Positions 22,607-30,484 of a stretch of DNA of 64,000 nucleotides are shown in pieces. The position numbers and the translations under genes were made by a program. Every line of letters starts with the position of its first letter. Within the stretch, counting starts at the first letter, position 1. Source of the DNA: Prochlorococcus sp. AG-355-N18. GTDB taxonomy: Bacteria > Cyanobacteriota > Cyanobacteriia > PCC-6307 > Cyanobiaceae. Where the stretch lies: positions 244,803 to 308,802 of the forward strand of contig QCEG01000001.1 in assembly GCA_003278535.1 (NCBI GenBank), given 5' to 3'. The notes under the pieces are model-generated. The model was not told the origin of the DNA, made no database searches, and was given only the letters and a program-made list of their open reading frames with translations.

Positions 22607-22940
22607 AAGTTTGGTTTTAATAGCAGCCAAAGCATGTGATGAAAAAAAGGCAAGAGATATAAAACTTATAAAAATTGACAAAGTATCATTTATAAGTGAA
22701 TGGATTTTGATTGCAGAAGGATTATCTGATGTACAGGTTAGATCTATAACTAACTCTGTGGAGGGGGAGCTTAGAAAAAAGGCTAAAGTTGAACCTATAC
22801 GAAAAGAAGGGATTAACGAAGCGAAATGGGCTTTACTCGATTATGGTGATTTAATAGTAAATATTTTTCAACCAGAAATAAGAAAATATTATGACCTTGA
22901 ATCATTCTGGAGTAATGGAGAAAATCTTTTATTTCCATAA
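22590..22940 (+). CDS. rsfS: Ribosome silencing factor RsfS (Iojap family)
   Basis: The 116-aa protein binds ribosomal protein uL14 and blocks subunit joining under nutrient stress. The domain reads AAKACDEKKARDIKLIKIDKVS...DWILIAEG-like, with EGINEAKWALLDYGDLIVNIF, the DYGD/VHxF-type end of the family, then YYDLESFW. Start ATG 22,590 overlaps DUF3318 by 17 bases; ATG 22,596 is equally possible. Confidence 0.92.
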   Translation: MFMDNRSLVLIAAKACDEKKARDIKLIKIDKVSFISEWILIAEGLSDVQVRSITNSVEGELRKKAKVEPIRKEGINEAKWALLDYGDLIVNIFQPEIRKYYDLESFWSNGENLLFP

Positions 22941-22949
22941 TTTAATTTT

Positions 22950-23444
22950 ATGAATCAATCTAAATGTCCTGTTCCCAGAGAGCAGCAACCCACAAATGAA
23001 TTCATAGAATTATCAAAATCTAAAATTTTTTCTTGGCCAAAAACAAAAAAGTCACTAGTTCTTATATTGACAAAGTTCTGGCTAGGATCTTTTGTTATGT
23101 TTCTTGTTATTTCTTCAGGTAGTGTATATTTCAAAACGTCCCTTTTAAAATATATTGTATTAAGTTTTTTTAGCAGCTTAACAATACCTCTTTTAATTTC
23201 AATAAGGTTATATCTAGGTTGGAGTCATATATTTAATAGATTAATGTCTGAAAAAGTCGAATACGAGGAATCAGGTTGGTATGACGGTCAAGTATGGGAA
23301 AAGCCATTAGTTTTGAAAGAAAAAGAATCACTTATTGCCACAATCGAGGTAAAACCTATTTTAAAAAATTTAATTCAAATTTTTTCTATTATTTTAGCCT
23401 TAGCTTTGTCTGGTATTTTGATTTTTCAAAATAACAATTTCTAA
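22950..23444 (+). CDS. CGLD27 family membrane protein
   Basis: The 164-aa protein starts CPVPREQQPTNEF, has membrane segments near 40-60 and 66-88, the RLYLGWSHIFNRL loop and the highly conserved YEESGWYDGQVWEKP block, and a final helix. This is the CGLD27 family, conserved in plants, green algae and cyanobacteria; the Arabidopsis and Chlamydomonas members are linked to iron-limitation and chloroplast function. It follows rsfS by nine bases, an arrangement common in cyanobacteria. Confidence 0.88.
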   Translation: MNQSKCPVPREQQPTNEFIELSKSKIFSWPKTKKSLVLILTKFWLGSFVMFLVISSGSVYFKTSLLKYIVLSFFSSLTIPLLISIRLYLGWSHIFNRLMSEKVEYEESGWYDGQVWEKPLVLKEKESLIATIEVKPILKNLIQIFSIILALALSGILIFQNNNF

Positions 23445-24410
23445 ATGAGTTCTAATTTCAAAAACCTTTACACTTCTAACAATCCTCCCTTACAAGCAAC
23501 CTTAATGAGAGGATCGAATATTGAGTCGATCCACAAGATTCATGCTGTTATTACTGATAATAAAGGGAGGGTTTTAATGTGCGCAGGAAATCCAGAATAT
23601 AAAAGTTTCATAAGGTCAGCACTAAAACCTTTTCAAGCAATACCATTCGTTAGTAGTGGAGCTTCATCAAAAATCAATAATGAATCAAAATCAATTGCTT
23701 TAGCATGTGGGTCACATAGTGGATCAAAACTTCATACAAGGGAAGCATTCAAAATTTTATGGGAATATGACATTGACATCAAAAATCTTAAGTGCCCAAA
23801 ATCAAAGACAAGTCCATTAGAACATAATTGTTCGGGTAAACATGCTGCTTTTTTAGCTACATGCAAAAAAATGAATTGGCCATTAGATAGTTACTTAAAA
23901 GGGGATCATCCTCTTCAAATAGAAATTTTCAGAATTGTTTCTGAATTACTTGAAATTCCGTCATCTGATATAAACGCAGAACGGGATGATTGTGGTGCAC
24001 CCACTCTTTATTTAAAACTATTAGAAATGTCGAGGTTATATTCACTTCTAAGCAGTTCCGAAAATGCTGAATTAGAACAAATCAGTAGAGCTATGACAAT
24101 AAACCCAATAATGATAAGTGATAACAATAAATTTGATACCGAAATTATTAAAGCTTCTCATGGGAACGTTATAGGTAAAGGTGGAGCCGAGGGGATACAG
24201 TGTCTATGTAAAGTAAATGAAGGTATAGGTTTAGCTTTAAAAGTAGAAGATGGTTCAAAAAGAGCAAAGCATGCTGTTAGTCTTCACTTACTAAAGCAGT
24301 TAGAGTGGATATCTGACTTAAGAATTCAAGACATTGAAGAAAAGGTGTTTAATTTTCCTGAAGGAGTGCGACTTGAAGTTAAAGGTAAAGTAAAATTCCA
24401 AGAATCCTAA
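23445..24410 (+). CDS. L-asparaginase II family protein
   Basis: The 321-aa protein belongs to the AnsA-like asparaginase II family (PF06089), which is unrelated to the bacterial type I/II amidohydrolase fold. Visible blocks are RSALKPFQAIPF, LACGSHSGSKLHT, LEHNCSGKHAAFL and ERDDCGAPT. It would hydrolyse L-asparagine to aspartate and ammonia. ATG directly follows the stop of the CGLD27 gene, so it is the last gene of this operon, 44 bases before the initiator tRNA. Confidence 0.85.
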   Translation: MSSNFKNLYTSNNPPLQATLMRGSNIESIHKIHAVITDNKGRVLMCAGNPEYKSFIRSALKPFQAIPFVSSGASSKINNESKSIALACGSHSGSKLHTREAFKILWEYDIDIKNLKCPKSKTSPLEHNCSGKHAAFLATCKKMNWPLDSYLKGDHPLQIEIFRIVSELLEIPSSDINAERDDCGAPTLYLKLLEMSRLYSLLSSSENAELEQISRAMTINPIMISDNNKFDTEIIKASHGNVIGKGGAEGIQCLCKVNEGIGLALKVEDGSKRAKHAVSLHLLKQLEWISDLRIQDIEEKVFNFPEGVRLEVKGKVKFQES

Positions 24411-24454
24411 AAAACAGAAAAAATTACCCTTACAGATGTATGCTATGTATATGA

Positions 24455-24531
<77 letters not shown>

Positions 24532-24535
24532 TTTT

Positions 24536-24560
24536 AAAGCAGCTTCACAGCTGCTTTTTT
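24536..24560 (+). terminator. Rho-independent terminator after tRNA-fMet
   Basis: AAAGCAGC and GCTGCTTT form a stem around the loop TTCACA, followed by a T run. A near-identical copy ends the displaced tRNA remnant at 39,249. Confidence 0.9.
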
Positions 24561-24606
24561 GAGCTTGCAATTAGTTTCAGTGATTAAGAATATTATTAGA
24601 AATCGT

Positions 24607-24676
24607 CAGGAAATGACAGGAAATCACTCAAAAAGCCCCAAAAACAGCCCTGGTGTAAAAATTGGTGTAACAAAAT
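24607..24676. repeat. Candidate recombinase arm sites, left end
   Basis: Two direct copies of CAGGAAAT (24,607 and 24,617) are followed by GGTGTAAAA (24,652) and GGTGTAACA (24,664). The GTGTAAC word recurs at the right end of the island (39,026-39,147). Placement between the att core and the recombinase gene suits arm-type binding sites. This is inference from repetition only. Confidence 0.45.
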
Positions 24677-24759
24677 TCTTGACGAATATAATTAAAACTT
24701 TACGCTTAATTTGAATCTATAACTAGGATTTACCTTCGGGTTACATCATAAGGTTAATA

Positions 24760-26109
24760 ATGAAGCTAAGTTATTTTGACAGAATTAAGATAAATAGTGA
24801 AGATATTAGTAGTAAATATGGTTTTTATAAGTATCCAACAAGACCATATATTTTCATATATCTAAAGGCAAACAAAAATAAAAGATACTCTCTAAACCCG
24901 CTTCAGCACCAGCTTTACGAGGATTGTCAATGTGCTTATAAACTCCTAAATTACATTGGAGATTCAGAATTACCAAGTGATCTAGATTTTAAACAATTAA
25001 TAGAAAAAGTAAAAAATAATGAACCTCTTCAAATAACTCAAGATGTTACACAGACATGGGATGAGATAAAGCAAATAACCTTAAAATATATAGAACAAAC
25101 GATGAAAGGTTCTAGTGCTAAGAACGTTAGAGCAACCATTAATAAAGTTAGTGCTGACAAGCCTTCTTTCGACTGGCAAGCAATCATTAAATGGTTAAAA
25201 AAATACCATATGATTGACCAAAGAGGTTTTCTAAATAACCTTGATGGACTTGAACAAATACGTCAAGCAATTAAAGAACAAGATGGGAAAGAACCTGATT
25301 GGTTAAAGCGTGAAAATCTATTAGAACAAAGAACATTACATAACCAATCAAAAGGAAAGAAAACAAGGTATTTAACAAACTCAGACATAGGAGATATAAG
25401 AGAAATCCCAACAAGAAATGAAGCAGAGAAATACTTTGACAAGATTAAAAATGATTTCCCATTACAAACATGGTGTCTTGTGATGATGATGAATTATGGA
25501 TTAAGAAATCACGAGTTACATCACATAGAAGAAATTACTTCAGAAGATGAAAAAAGCTCAACTGAATTTGGTTGGGTATATGTAGCTGGAGAATGGAGAA
25601 CTAAATCTAAATTTGAGCATTGGACTTTTCCTATATTTCCAGAATGGATAAAAAAGTACAAATTAAAAGAGGACTTCAGAATGAATCAAGACCTACTTCG
25701 TAAGAAAGCAAAAATGAATATAGTCTCTGCTTTTGATAAGACGAAAACATGGACAGGAGAAGATCCAAATGATCGTGGGGTATGCGATAACAATAGTTAT
25801 TTAGGTAATTGGATTACAGAACAATTAAGAGCGAAACTTCCTAAATTTAGATGTCGCATACCAGACGCAAAGGGTGTAATTAATAAGGAAGATAAACCAA
25901 GAGATATAAAACCATATGACTTGAGACATACATGGGCTATTACAGTTGCAACTGATAAAAGATGGTCAGGTGTATCTGATGGAGAAGCTGCGATGGCAAT
26001 GGGTCATGATTTATCTACACATATAAAACATTACCAACGATGGATAAGTAGTGAAGCTATAAGAAAAAAAGCAATGTCAAATATCAAATTTAAAGATTAT
26101 CTGGATTAA
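24760..26109 (+). CDS. Tyrosine recombinase (integrase) of the island
   Basis: This is a 449-aa site-specific recombinase. A SAM-like N-terminal region is followed by the catalytic domain from about residue 225: Arg I in MMNYGLRNHELHH, then the C-terminal box DLRHTWAITVATDKRW carrying the second Arg, AMGHDLSTHIKHYQRW with His and the nucleophilic Tyr. It would catalyse integration and excision at the tRNA-fMet gene 230 bases upstream. The size and spacing of the catalytic domain are larger than phage lambda Int. Gene and site order (tRNA, recombinase, divergent xis-like gene) are typical of an integrative element. Confidence 0.92.
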   Translation: MKLSYFDRIKINSEDISSKYGFYKYPTRPYIFIYLKANKNKRYSLNPLQHQLYEDCQCAYKLLNYIGDSELPSDLDFKQLIEKVKNNEPLQITQDVTQTWDEIKQITLKYIEQTMKGSSAKNVRATINKVSADKPSFDWQAIIKWLKKYHMIDQRGFLNNLDGLEQIRQAIKEQDGKEPDWLKRENLLEQRTLHNQSKGKKTRYLTNSDIGDIREIPTRNEAEKYFDKIKNDFPLQTWCLVMMMNYGLRNHELHHIEEITSEDEKSSTEFGWVYVAGEWRTKSKFEHWTFPIFPEWIKKYKLKEDFRMNQDLLRKKAKMNIVSAFDKTKTWTGEDPNDRGVCDNNSYLGNWITEQLRAKLPKFRCRIPDAKGVINKEDKPRDIKPYDLRHTWAITVATDKRWSGVSDGEAAMAMGHDLSTHIKHYQRWISSEAIRKKAMSNIKFKDYLD

Positions 26110-26237
26110 TCAATTACATAAAAAAAAGATTGACTTTCCTGGCTGAAAAATCAATCTCTTTGTTTTGCTTAGATCTGTAAAGATCAAGATGAAATTACGA
26201 TAATTATTTTCAAATGTATATGAGTAGATATGCTGAT

Positions 26238-26474
26238 TTATTTTTGTCTACATGAAGGCACTGGAGTCTTCCACAGCTTTTCAAGTTGAGTAAAATGGAA
26301 AATTAATTTGCTTCTTTTTTTATATGGATTGGCTTTTACATAATGAATGCCATAACTCATGTGATCAATCATTCTAGAAATAGTCCTTTCGCTAACTGAA
26401 AAATATTTTGCTACTTGATTCAATGTCATCCATGGGCTTTCTTTAGTTGTTTCTGAAATTGTAATAGTGGTCAT
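26238..26474 (-). CDS. Excisionase-like helix-turn-helix protein
   Basis: The 78-aa DNA-binding protein contains WMTLNQVAKYFSVSERTISRMI, a winged-helix/MerR-type excisionase motif, followed by a basic wing (KANPYKKRSKLIF). It converges on the recombinase gene. The likely role is directing excision or regulating the recombinase. The assignment rests on the helix-turn-helix pattern and position. Confidence 0.75.
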   Translation of the reverse strand: MTTITISETTKESPWMTLNQVAKYFSVSERTISRMIDHMSYGIHYVKANPYKKRSKLIFHFTQLEKLWKTPVPSCRQK

Positions 26475-26793
26475 AAAGTGGATTAAAAAATAATTGTTTC
26501 TGAGTGAGTTAATTAAACGGAAAACTCAAACGTTTTTAGTACCTTCTTAGGGCGTGATGAGTGTGAATATATTGACTAAATTTATTAATTATTCTTCTAA
26601 TAATTCATCGGGATTGTGTCTCATTTTGTGCCTTAGCACGGTCTCCTTAGACTTCGTTTCCAATGCTAATATTATAGCATTTTATTGTAGGTATGGCAAC
26701 ACTCAGAAGCAAGTCATACCAATGGCTCTAAATGAGTTTTATAGCCAAGAAATCACAGGTTATATATAGTATAAATACAACTGTTTTTTTACT
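26475..26793. other. Non-coding stretch, no credible gene
   Basis: It holds one 71-codon open frame (26,554-26,769) with no protein-like composition and no ribosome binding site. TGATGAGTGTG at 26,556 resembles words following genes at 31,303 and 33,193. A TATATA-type promoter element sits just before the repeat pseudogene at 26,794. Confidence 0.4.
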
Positions 26794-27042
26794 ATGGCTG
26801 AGGATTTTGAAGTAACAACTAAAATAAAGAAATTTTTTTTAGATCTTTACAAGCTTTTAGACATTGAAGATATCGCACTCTCAAGCAAAGAGGCATACAA
26901 ACAGGAACTCAAGAGAGGTGTGGGTTGAGAAATAGGAAAATCCTTATTTAATAAATTTTCGATTGAAGATATCATACTTTCAAGCAAAGAGGCATATAAA
27001 AATGAACTCAAGAAAGGTGTGGGTTCACAAATAGGAAAGTAA
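26794..27042 (+). pseudogene. Tandem-repeat small protein interrupted by an in-frame TGA
   Basis: From ATG the frame reads 44 codons to TGA at 26,926, then continues open for 37 more codons to TAA. The two halves repeat the unit IEDIxLSSKEAYKxELKxG VG-x-xIGK. At the position of the TGA in unit 1 (GGT TGA GAA ATA GGA) unit 2 has GGT TCA CAA ATA GGA, so a single C-to-G change would explain the stop. I read this as a recently inactivated two-repeat protein, or a 44-aa truncated one. The family is not recognised. Confidence 0.65.
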
Positions 27043-27094
27043 TTATATAGTAAGAATACTAGAGCAAAAACATCAATAACTAATCATCGTATAC

Positions 27095-27268
27095 CTAGCA
27101 GTGAACATTAGATGGATTATCAGTACGTTCCTTATCCCAGTAATCAGACAGGTCAGTTGATAATCCCTGTTCTTTCATTAAATCTTTAAGAGTTGAATAG
27201 TCATTTGCATTATCAAGATCTTTTTTATTCTTATCTTGTATTGCGAATGGTGATCTTTCTAACTTCAT
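27095..27268 (-). CDS. Prochlorococcus-type microprotein (SPFAIxDKN family)
   Basis: The 57-aa ORF starts MKLERSPFAIQDKNKKDLD and ends SDYWDKERTDNPSNVHC. The opening and the later DYW-x-x-E-x-DN match the 44-aa protein at 31,073 (MKFTNSPFAILDKN, EDYWGRENDN), so the two are paralogues. That supports both as real genes. Function unknown. Confidence 0.7.
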   Translation of the reverse strand: MKLERSPFAIQDKNKKDLDNANDYSTLKDLMKEQGLSTDLSDYWDKERTDNPSNVHC

Positions 27269-27279
27269 AATTAATTACC

Positions 27280-27465
27280 TCAAAATTTTTGTTGGATTCT
27301 GGTTACAGAATTTGGATGGTCATGTACGTAAGAATTAAATTCTCTAGCAAGCATCAGGCATTCATATGCATCGCGAGCGTAGAACCCTATTTGATGTGTA
27401 CTATTAGATGAATCTTTGTAACTTAATACATATTTTTTACAAGATCTGATTGGTGTTGAAGACAT
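27280..27465 (-). CDS. Conserved Prochlorococcus small protein
   Basis: The 61-aa soluble protein contains YVLSYKDSSNSTHQIGFYARDAYECLMLAREFNSYVHDHPNSV (positions 12-54), a pattern I recall from picocyanobacterial small proteins. No known domain or catalytic motif. It lies 11 bases upstream of the 57-aa gene on the same strand, so the two probably form one transcript. Confidence 0.7.
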   Translation of the reverse strand: MSSTPIRSCKKYVLSYKDSSNSTHQIGFYARDAYECLMLAREFNSYVHDHPNSVTRIQQKF

Positions 27466-27529
27466 TTGAACTCATGACTGTTACTACTACGTTCTAACTA
27501 GGCAGACTCATAAACTGACTAAAAGATAT

Positions 27530-27558
27530 GTACGGTTTGAGGTACAGAAATTTACGGA
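27530..27558. repeat. Dispersed 29-bp repeat, copy 1
   Basis: The words GTACGGTTTGAGG and TTTACGGA here match an inverted copy at 36,781-36,809 (GTGCGGTTTGAGG, GGTACGGA on the minus strand). The flanking GACTAAAA is also shared. It sits upstream of a small leftward gene. Confidence 0.55.
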
Positions 27559-27703
27559 TAAAGGATCAACAATTGAATTTCAATATGGATAAAATGCTAG
27601 GAACAGATCACAAAAGATCGAGAAAATTATATTTTAATTAATCTAGTAAGTCTTATTTGAGATCCTTGTTGCCATTTAAAATTTCCATAGCTATAAAAAT
27701 AAA

Positions 27704-27743
27704 GTGGGCTAAAGTCTGAAAACTCCACGAGGATTTAGTCCGC
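27704..27743 (+). ncRNA. Structured hairpin element with conserved loop, copy 1
   Basis: A 10-bp stem GTGGGCTAAA/TTTAGTCCGC (two G-T pairs) closes a loop containing CTCCACGAGGA. The same loop with a different but fully paired stem, TTACTAAA/TTTAGTAA, occurs on the minus strand at 31,455-31,486. Change of both stem sides while pairing and loop are kept points to a selected RNA or single-strand DNA structure. It lies in the 336-base gap between the genes at 27,465 and 27,802; apart from the 27,530 repeat I see nothing else there. Confidence 0.55.
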
Positions 27744-27801
27744 TTGCCTAAAGGTAATAAGTCCATTTTTAGTGAAGACCTGTCCACATGACAGTACTAC
27801 C

Positions 27802-27954
27802 ATGCCAACAAACAGTAGGTATATAAAAGGATTTATAAAGACTATCCGTGGTCAAGTGGACTTAAAGTGGGATATTGGACAAAAGATGGACGACAATACA
27901 ACGTCAAAACCAATTAAAAAGTTAAAAAAAAGGATAAAACTATTTAATGAGTAA
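27802..27954 (+). CDS. Hypothetical basic microprotein
   Basis: The 50-aa ORF from ATG 27,802 reads MPTNSRYIKGFIKTIRGQVD with a charged, lysine-rich end (PIKKLKKRIKLFNE). A GTG start 30 bases upstream is possible. Composition is protein-like but I recognise no family. Confidence 0.4.
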   Translation: MPTNSRYIKGFIKTIRGQVDLKWDIGQKMDDNTTSKPIKKLKKRIKLFNE

Positions 27955-28135
27955 TTCATAAGCAACATTCCATCTCCTAATAAAGTTTTTCTTTGGGGTT
28001 TGTTTTGAGTGTAATTTGTACCTCCAAGGTTAAAAAGCTTATTGGTACCTTACCAGTACACCAGCTGTAACAATACTAATAGCAATTATTTGCAGCTAAA
28101 GTTTGGTAAGGCATACATATTTAACTTTTCAGTTT

Positions 28136-28318
28136 TCAGCTTATCCAGAGCTTATTGAGAATTGATTTATTCAAATTAAAGGTCATTTCTTGAGCTCCTT
28201 TCATACATCCTCCTGATGGGTAGCTGATAACTTTTTTTGATATCGCACCAATACCAATAGCTAAAATTCCAATACCTAATATAGCTTTTGATCTATTACT
28301 TGCAAGAAGAGATTTCAT
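28136..28318 (-). CDS. Hypothetical one-segment membrane microprotein
   Basis: The 60-aa protein has a hydrophobic segment ILGIGILAIGIGAISKK after a short basic start, then a soluble tail with two glycines and a single Cys. Function unknown. Confidence 0.45.
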   Translation of the reverse strand: MKSLLASNRSKAILGIGILAIGIGAISKKVISYPSGGCMKGAQEMTFNLNKSILNKLWIS

Positions 28319-28372
28319 TAGAAGTTTGTAAGTGCCTTTATGATAGAAGCGATTAATTTTGTTCTGTGGATT

Positions 28373-28615
28373 TCAAGCGGCTTCTGGGGCAAAGATCCTA
28401 CTGTTCTCTCTTAAGTATCTACATCCCTTAATGAGATGATCACCTTGAGGAATAAGCTTTTGATGAAAGGGACAAGTAAGGATGGTGACACAAGAACTTG
28501 TCGTGCTGTACCTGAAGTGATTGCAAGTAATACAAATCTTCCGTCGTTTTCTTACTAATATTTCGTCCTCTAGATAATCCCATTCCTGCCAGTCCTCCAT
28601 AACTACATAGTACAA
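28373..28615 (-). CDS. Cysteine-rich small protein, probable zinc-binding
   Basis: The 80-aa protein carries CITCNHFRYSTTSSC, then CPFHQ and GCRYL: five cysteines and two histidines in a knuckle-like arrangement suited to a zinc or Fe-S site. A second in-frame ATG at residue 6 (MEDWQEWD) is an equally good start. Function unknown; I recall similar proteins only from picocyanobacteria. Confidence 0.65.
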   Translation of the reverse strand: MYYVVMEDWQEWDYLEDEILVRKRRKICITCNHFRYSTTSSCVTILTCPFHQKLIPQGDHLIKGCRYLRENSRIFAPEAA

Positions 28616-28661
28616 GTGTACTAATATTTATAGCAGCTAAAATGGGTAAGAGTCAACAAGT

Positions 28662-28981
28662 CTATTTGCTCTTCAAAAGGATAGCTCTTGCTTTATTCCA
28701 TCTATGATCGAATGACTCTTCTCTGCTTGATTCTTCTATCTGATTGCCATACTCATCTGCACCGTTGTAGTACACGCCTAGAACGTACTCTACAAAGGGT
28801 TCAAAGGCTTTCTTGCCTTGGATTTAACAAGCCTTGTGAATTCTTCCATCGACCTCTCAAGCTTGTCTCTCTCGAGGTTCTGTATCCACATTGAACCCTG
28901 ATGGTGATAGAGAAGAACCTTTACTGCCTCGTCATAGGAAAGCCAAGGGTGAGCTTCTTTTATTTGTTGTGCTCTGACCAT
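28662..28981 (-). pseudogene. Small conserved protein split by a frameshift
   Basis: The ORF from ATG 28,981 (MVRAQQIKEAHPWLSYDEAV...EEFTRLVKSKARK) stops at 28,790, but the overlapping -1 frame continues KAFEPFVEYVLGVYYNGADEYGNQ... to a stop at 28,662-28,664. The downstream frame has good protein composition and no start of its own. Adding one A in the AAA run at the junction (GCA AGA AAG) restores one frame of about 106 residues. No classic X XXY YYZ slippery heptamer is seen, so a deletion or sequencing error is more likely than programmed frameshifting. Confidence 0.65.
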
Positions 28982-29482
28982 TTGTTTAAGTTTTAATTGT
29001 TAGTTATGTCTGTGTAGTTTTCGAGGGGTGTATGGGGGTAATTTGACGCTCCGTATTAGTTAGAAATGGCTTACAAATTTCTGACAAAAACTACGATAGA
29101 CGATGTATGTACATCATATGTTCATATGGCATGATAATATCATGAGCATAAAAGGGGTATACCTGTTGTGAATACTAGTTTTTAAGAAGTATTTAAGTTC
29201 TAATTAGGTAGATAGATTGACCCCTATTTAATATTCTAATTAATTATATTAGAATTATATCAGACTGCTATCAGAGTAATATTAAGTTGAATTAGAGTTA
29301 AACAAGGGTATACCTTAGTCATAATTTAATTCTATCATAATAGAATAAACTATTCAGTTACTGCAATAGTTTGTACTAGTATTAGTTTATAATTATTTCA
29401 GTAATGTAACGAATCTAAAACAACTTCATGCAGACGCTTTAAGTAGTACTATTTGTATAAATGTCATTAAATATTTTCGCAC
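28982..29482. repeat. Non-coding, palindrome-dense control region
   Basis: No gene is visible. Within 245 bases there are perfect dyads: GATGTATGTACATC (29,102), CATATG twice (29,115; 29,123), CATGATA-A-TATCATG (29,130), GGTATACC twice in a similar context (29,156; 29,307), ATTCTAAT-N7-ATTAGAAT (29,233) and ATTCTAT-N4-ATAGAAT (29,329). The last two share ATTCTA half-sites. The density suggests operators or a replication origin of the element. The gene at 29,483 reads away from it. Confidence 0.55.
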
Positions 29483-29896
29483 ATGCTTTCCGCCAGTAAC
29501 TCTGGAACTTCTAACGATGACAAAAACGATTCATTAGAGAAGTTCGACTCTCAGCAACGCAAGTTTCAACTTGTTCAAGCTTTCTCTTTAGCATTACAGA
29601 AATTCTTCAAACCTTATCTAGATCAATTTCTTACTGTAATTGAGCAAAATAATAAAGTAATAGCTAATCACTCAAATACTACATACGCTCAAAAAGTATC
29701 CCAACAAAAAGGATTTAGATATCTACACGATATGACTCAGTGTTTCCATAAAGAGAGTAATTTACATCAAATAGAAGTAAAAGAAGAGGTTAAATCACTT
29801 TCAAAGGATGTTGAATATTTAACTCTTCAGGTCAACAAGCTTTCAGCTCTTATTGTTTGTCAAAACGATTGTATTGATGATCCTGAGAATAGATGA
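29483..29896 (+). CDS. Hypothetical coiled-coil protein of the island
   Basis: The 137-aa soluble protein is rich in Gln, Lys and Ser. It has a helical stretch QLVQAFSLALQKFFKPYLDQF near 29-50 and a C-terminal heptad-like segment (VKEEVKSLSKDVEYLTLQVNKLSAL), suggesting oligomerisation. No enzyme motif. It is transcribed away from the palindrome cluster and overlaps the next gene by 20 bases. Its position invites a replication or partition role, but that is only inference. Confidence 0.6.
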   Translation: MLSASNSGTSNDDKNDSLEKFDSQQRKFQLVQAFSLALQKFFKPYLDQFLTVIEQNNKVIANHSNTTYAQKVSQQKGFRYLHDMTQCFHKESNLHQIEVKEEVKSLSKDVEYLTLQVNKLSALIVCQNDCIDDPENR

Positions 29897-30074
29897 TTCA
29901 ACAATTGAAATGATGAAGGACGTTATAGAGATAAGAGAAAGATTAAGTGCTATGGATTTTGAAACCTTAGGAGATGGCTGCAGATTAATTCACGATGAAA
30001 CCCATCTAATAAGACAAATTGTTCAAGATATTATCTATGAACTAGAGCTTAGAAATAAAAGATTTTTTATTTGA
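29877..30074 (+). CDS. Hypothetical small helical protein
   Basis: The 65-aa protein from ATG 29,877 (MILRIDDSTIEMMKDVIEIR) is acidic and helical, with DETHLIRQIVQDIIYELELRNKRFF at its end. A start eight codons upstream in frame exists but lies deeper in the preceding gene. The 20-base overlap indicates coupling with the coiled-coil gene. Not recognised. Confidence 0.55.
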   Translation: MILRIDDSTIEMMKDVIEIRERLSAMDFETLGDGCRLIHDETHLIRQIVQDIIYELELRNKRFFI

Positions 30075-30135
30075 AATATATCCTCTAAATCTCCTCCTCC
30101 TACCTACTACTAATAATATGTATATCACTTACATA

Positions 30136-30338
30136 TAGTTAAAGTAGTTAGTGGTAGTAGTTAGAAGTGATATCAAAAAGTGATATCCAGCTAACAGTAC
30201 TTTAAAGGGAGATTCCATTCTCCTTCCCCTTATAAGGGGACTATCGTTCAAAACCTAGTTATAGTATTACTTTTTTAGTCTAGTTAAAGAGTTAGTGGTA
30301 GTACTTAGAGGTGATATCTTTCAGGGATATCTAGCTAA
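30136..30338. repeat. Long imperfect direct repeat (two units of about 58 bp)
   Basis: Unit 1 (30,136-30,195) and unit 2 (30,281-30,338) share TAGTTAAAG, GTTAGTGGTAGTA, TTAGA/TTAGAGGTGATATC and a second GATATC followed by AGCTAA. Each unit carries two GATATC palindromes spaced about 8-10 bases. No gene is present between 30,075 and 30,484. Confidence 0.7.
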
Positions 30339-30452
30339 GCTTGTTGTGTTAAAGAAAACTTGTTGTATTTATAGTCTTTCCCCTTATTAGGTGGCTATCG
30401 CTCTTCCTCTTATAATGTGGGGTCGCTCTTCCCCTTATAAGTGGTGGTCGCT
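30223..30452. repeat. Short iterated repeats, about 25 bp, four copies
   Basis: Copies begin at 30,223, 30,376, 30,403 and 30,428; the last three are contiguous. Consensus is CTTCCCCTTATAAG, then GTGG and C-T/A-TCGCT. Copy 1 contains the perfect palindrome CCCCTTATAAGGGG. Tandem units of this size resemble iterons or multi-site operators. Confidence 0.7.
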
Positions 30453-30484
30453 CCTCTCTTCTTTTTAACCCGCGAATAACATTT

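Noticed and set aside
22524..22940. Longer rsfS frame starting at GTG 22,524
   Set aside because: It overlaps the upstream gene by more than 80 bases and adds residues not seen in the family; ATG 22,590 is preferred.
26554..26769. 71-codon open frame beside the excisionase-like gene
   Set aside because: No ribosome binding site, erratic composition and no resemblance to any protein; treated as non-coding.
28688..28894. 68-codon rightward open frame with cysteines
   Set aside because: It lies antisense to the frameshifted leftward gene, whose composition is far better.
28790..28981. Programmed -1 frameshifting in the leftward gene
   Set aside because: The junction GCA AGA AAG lacks an X XXY YYZ heptamer and no pseudoknot is evident; a deletion or error explains it.
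30075..30484. CRISPR array
   Set aside because: The repeats are contiguous or irregularly spaced without unique spacers of constant length, and no cas gene is present.
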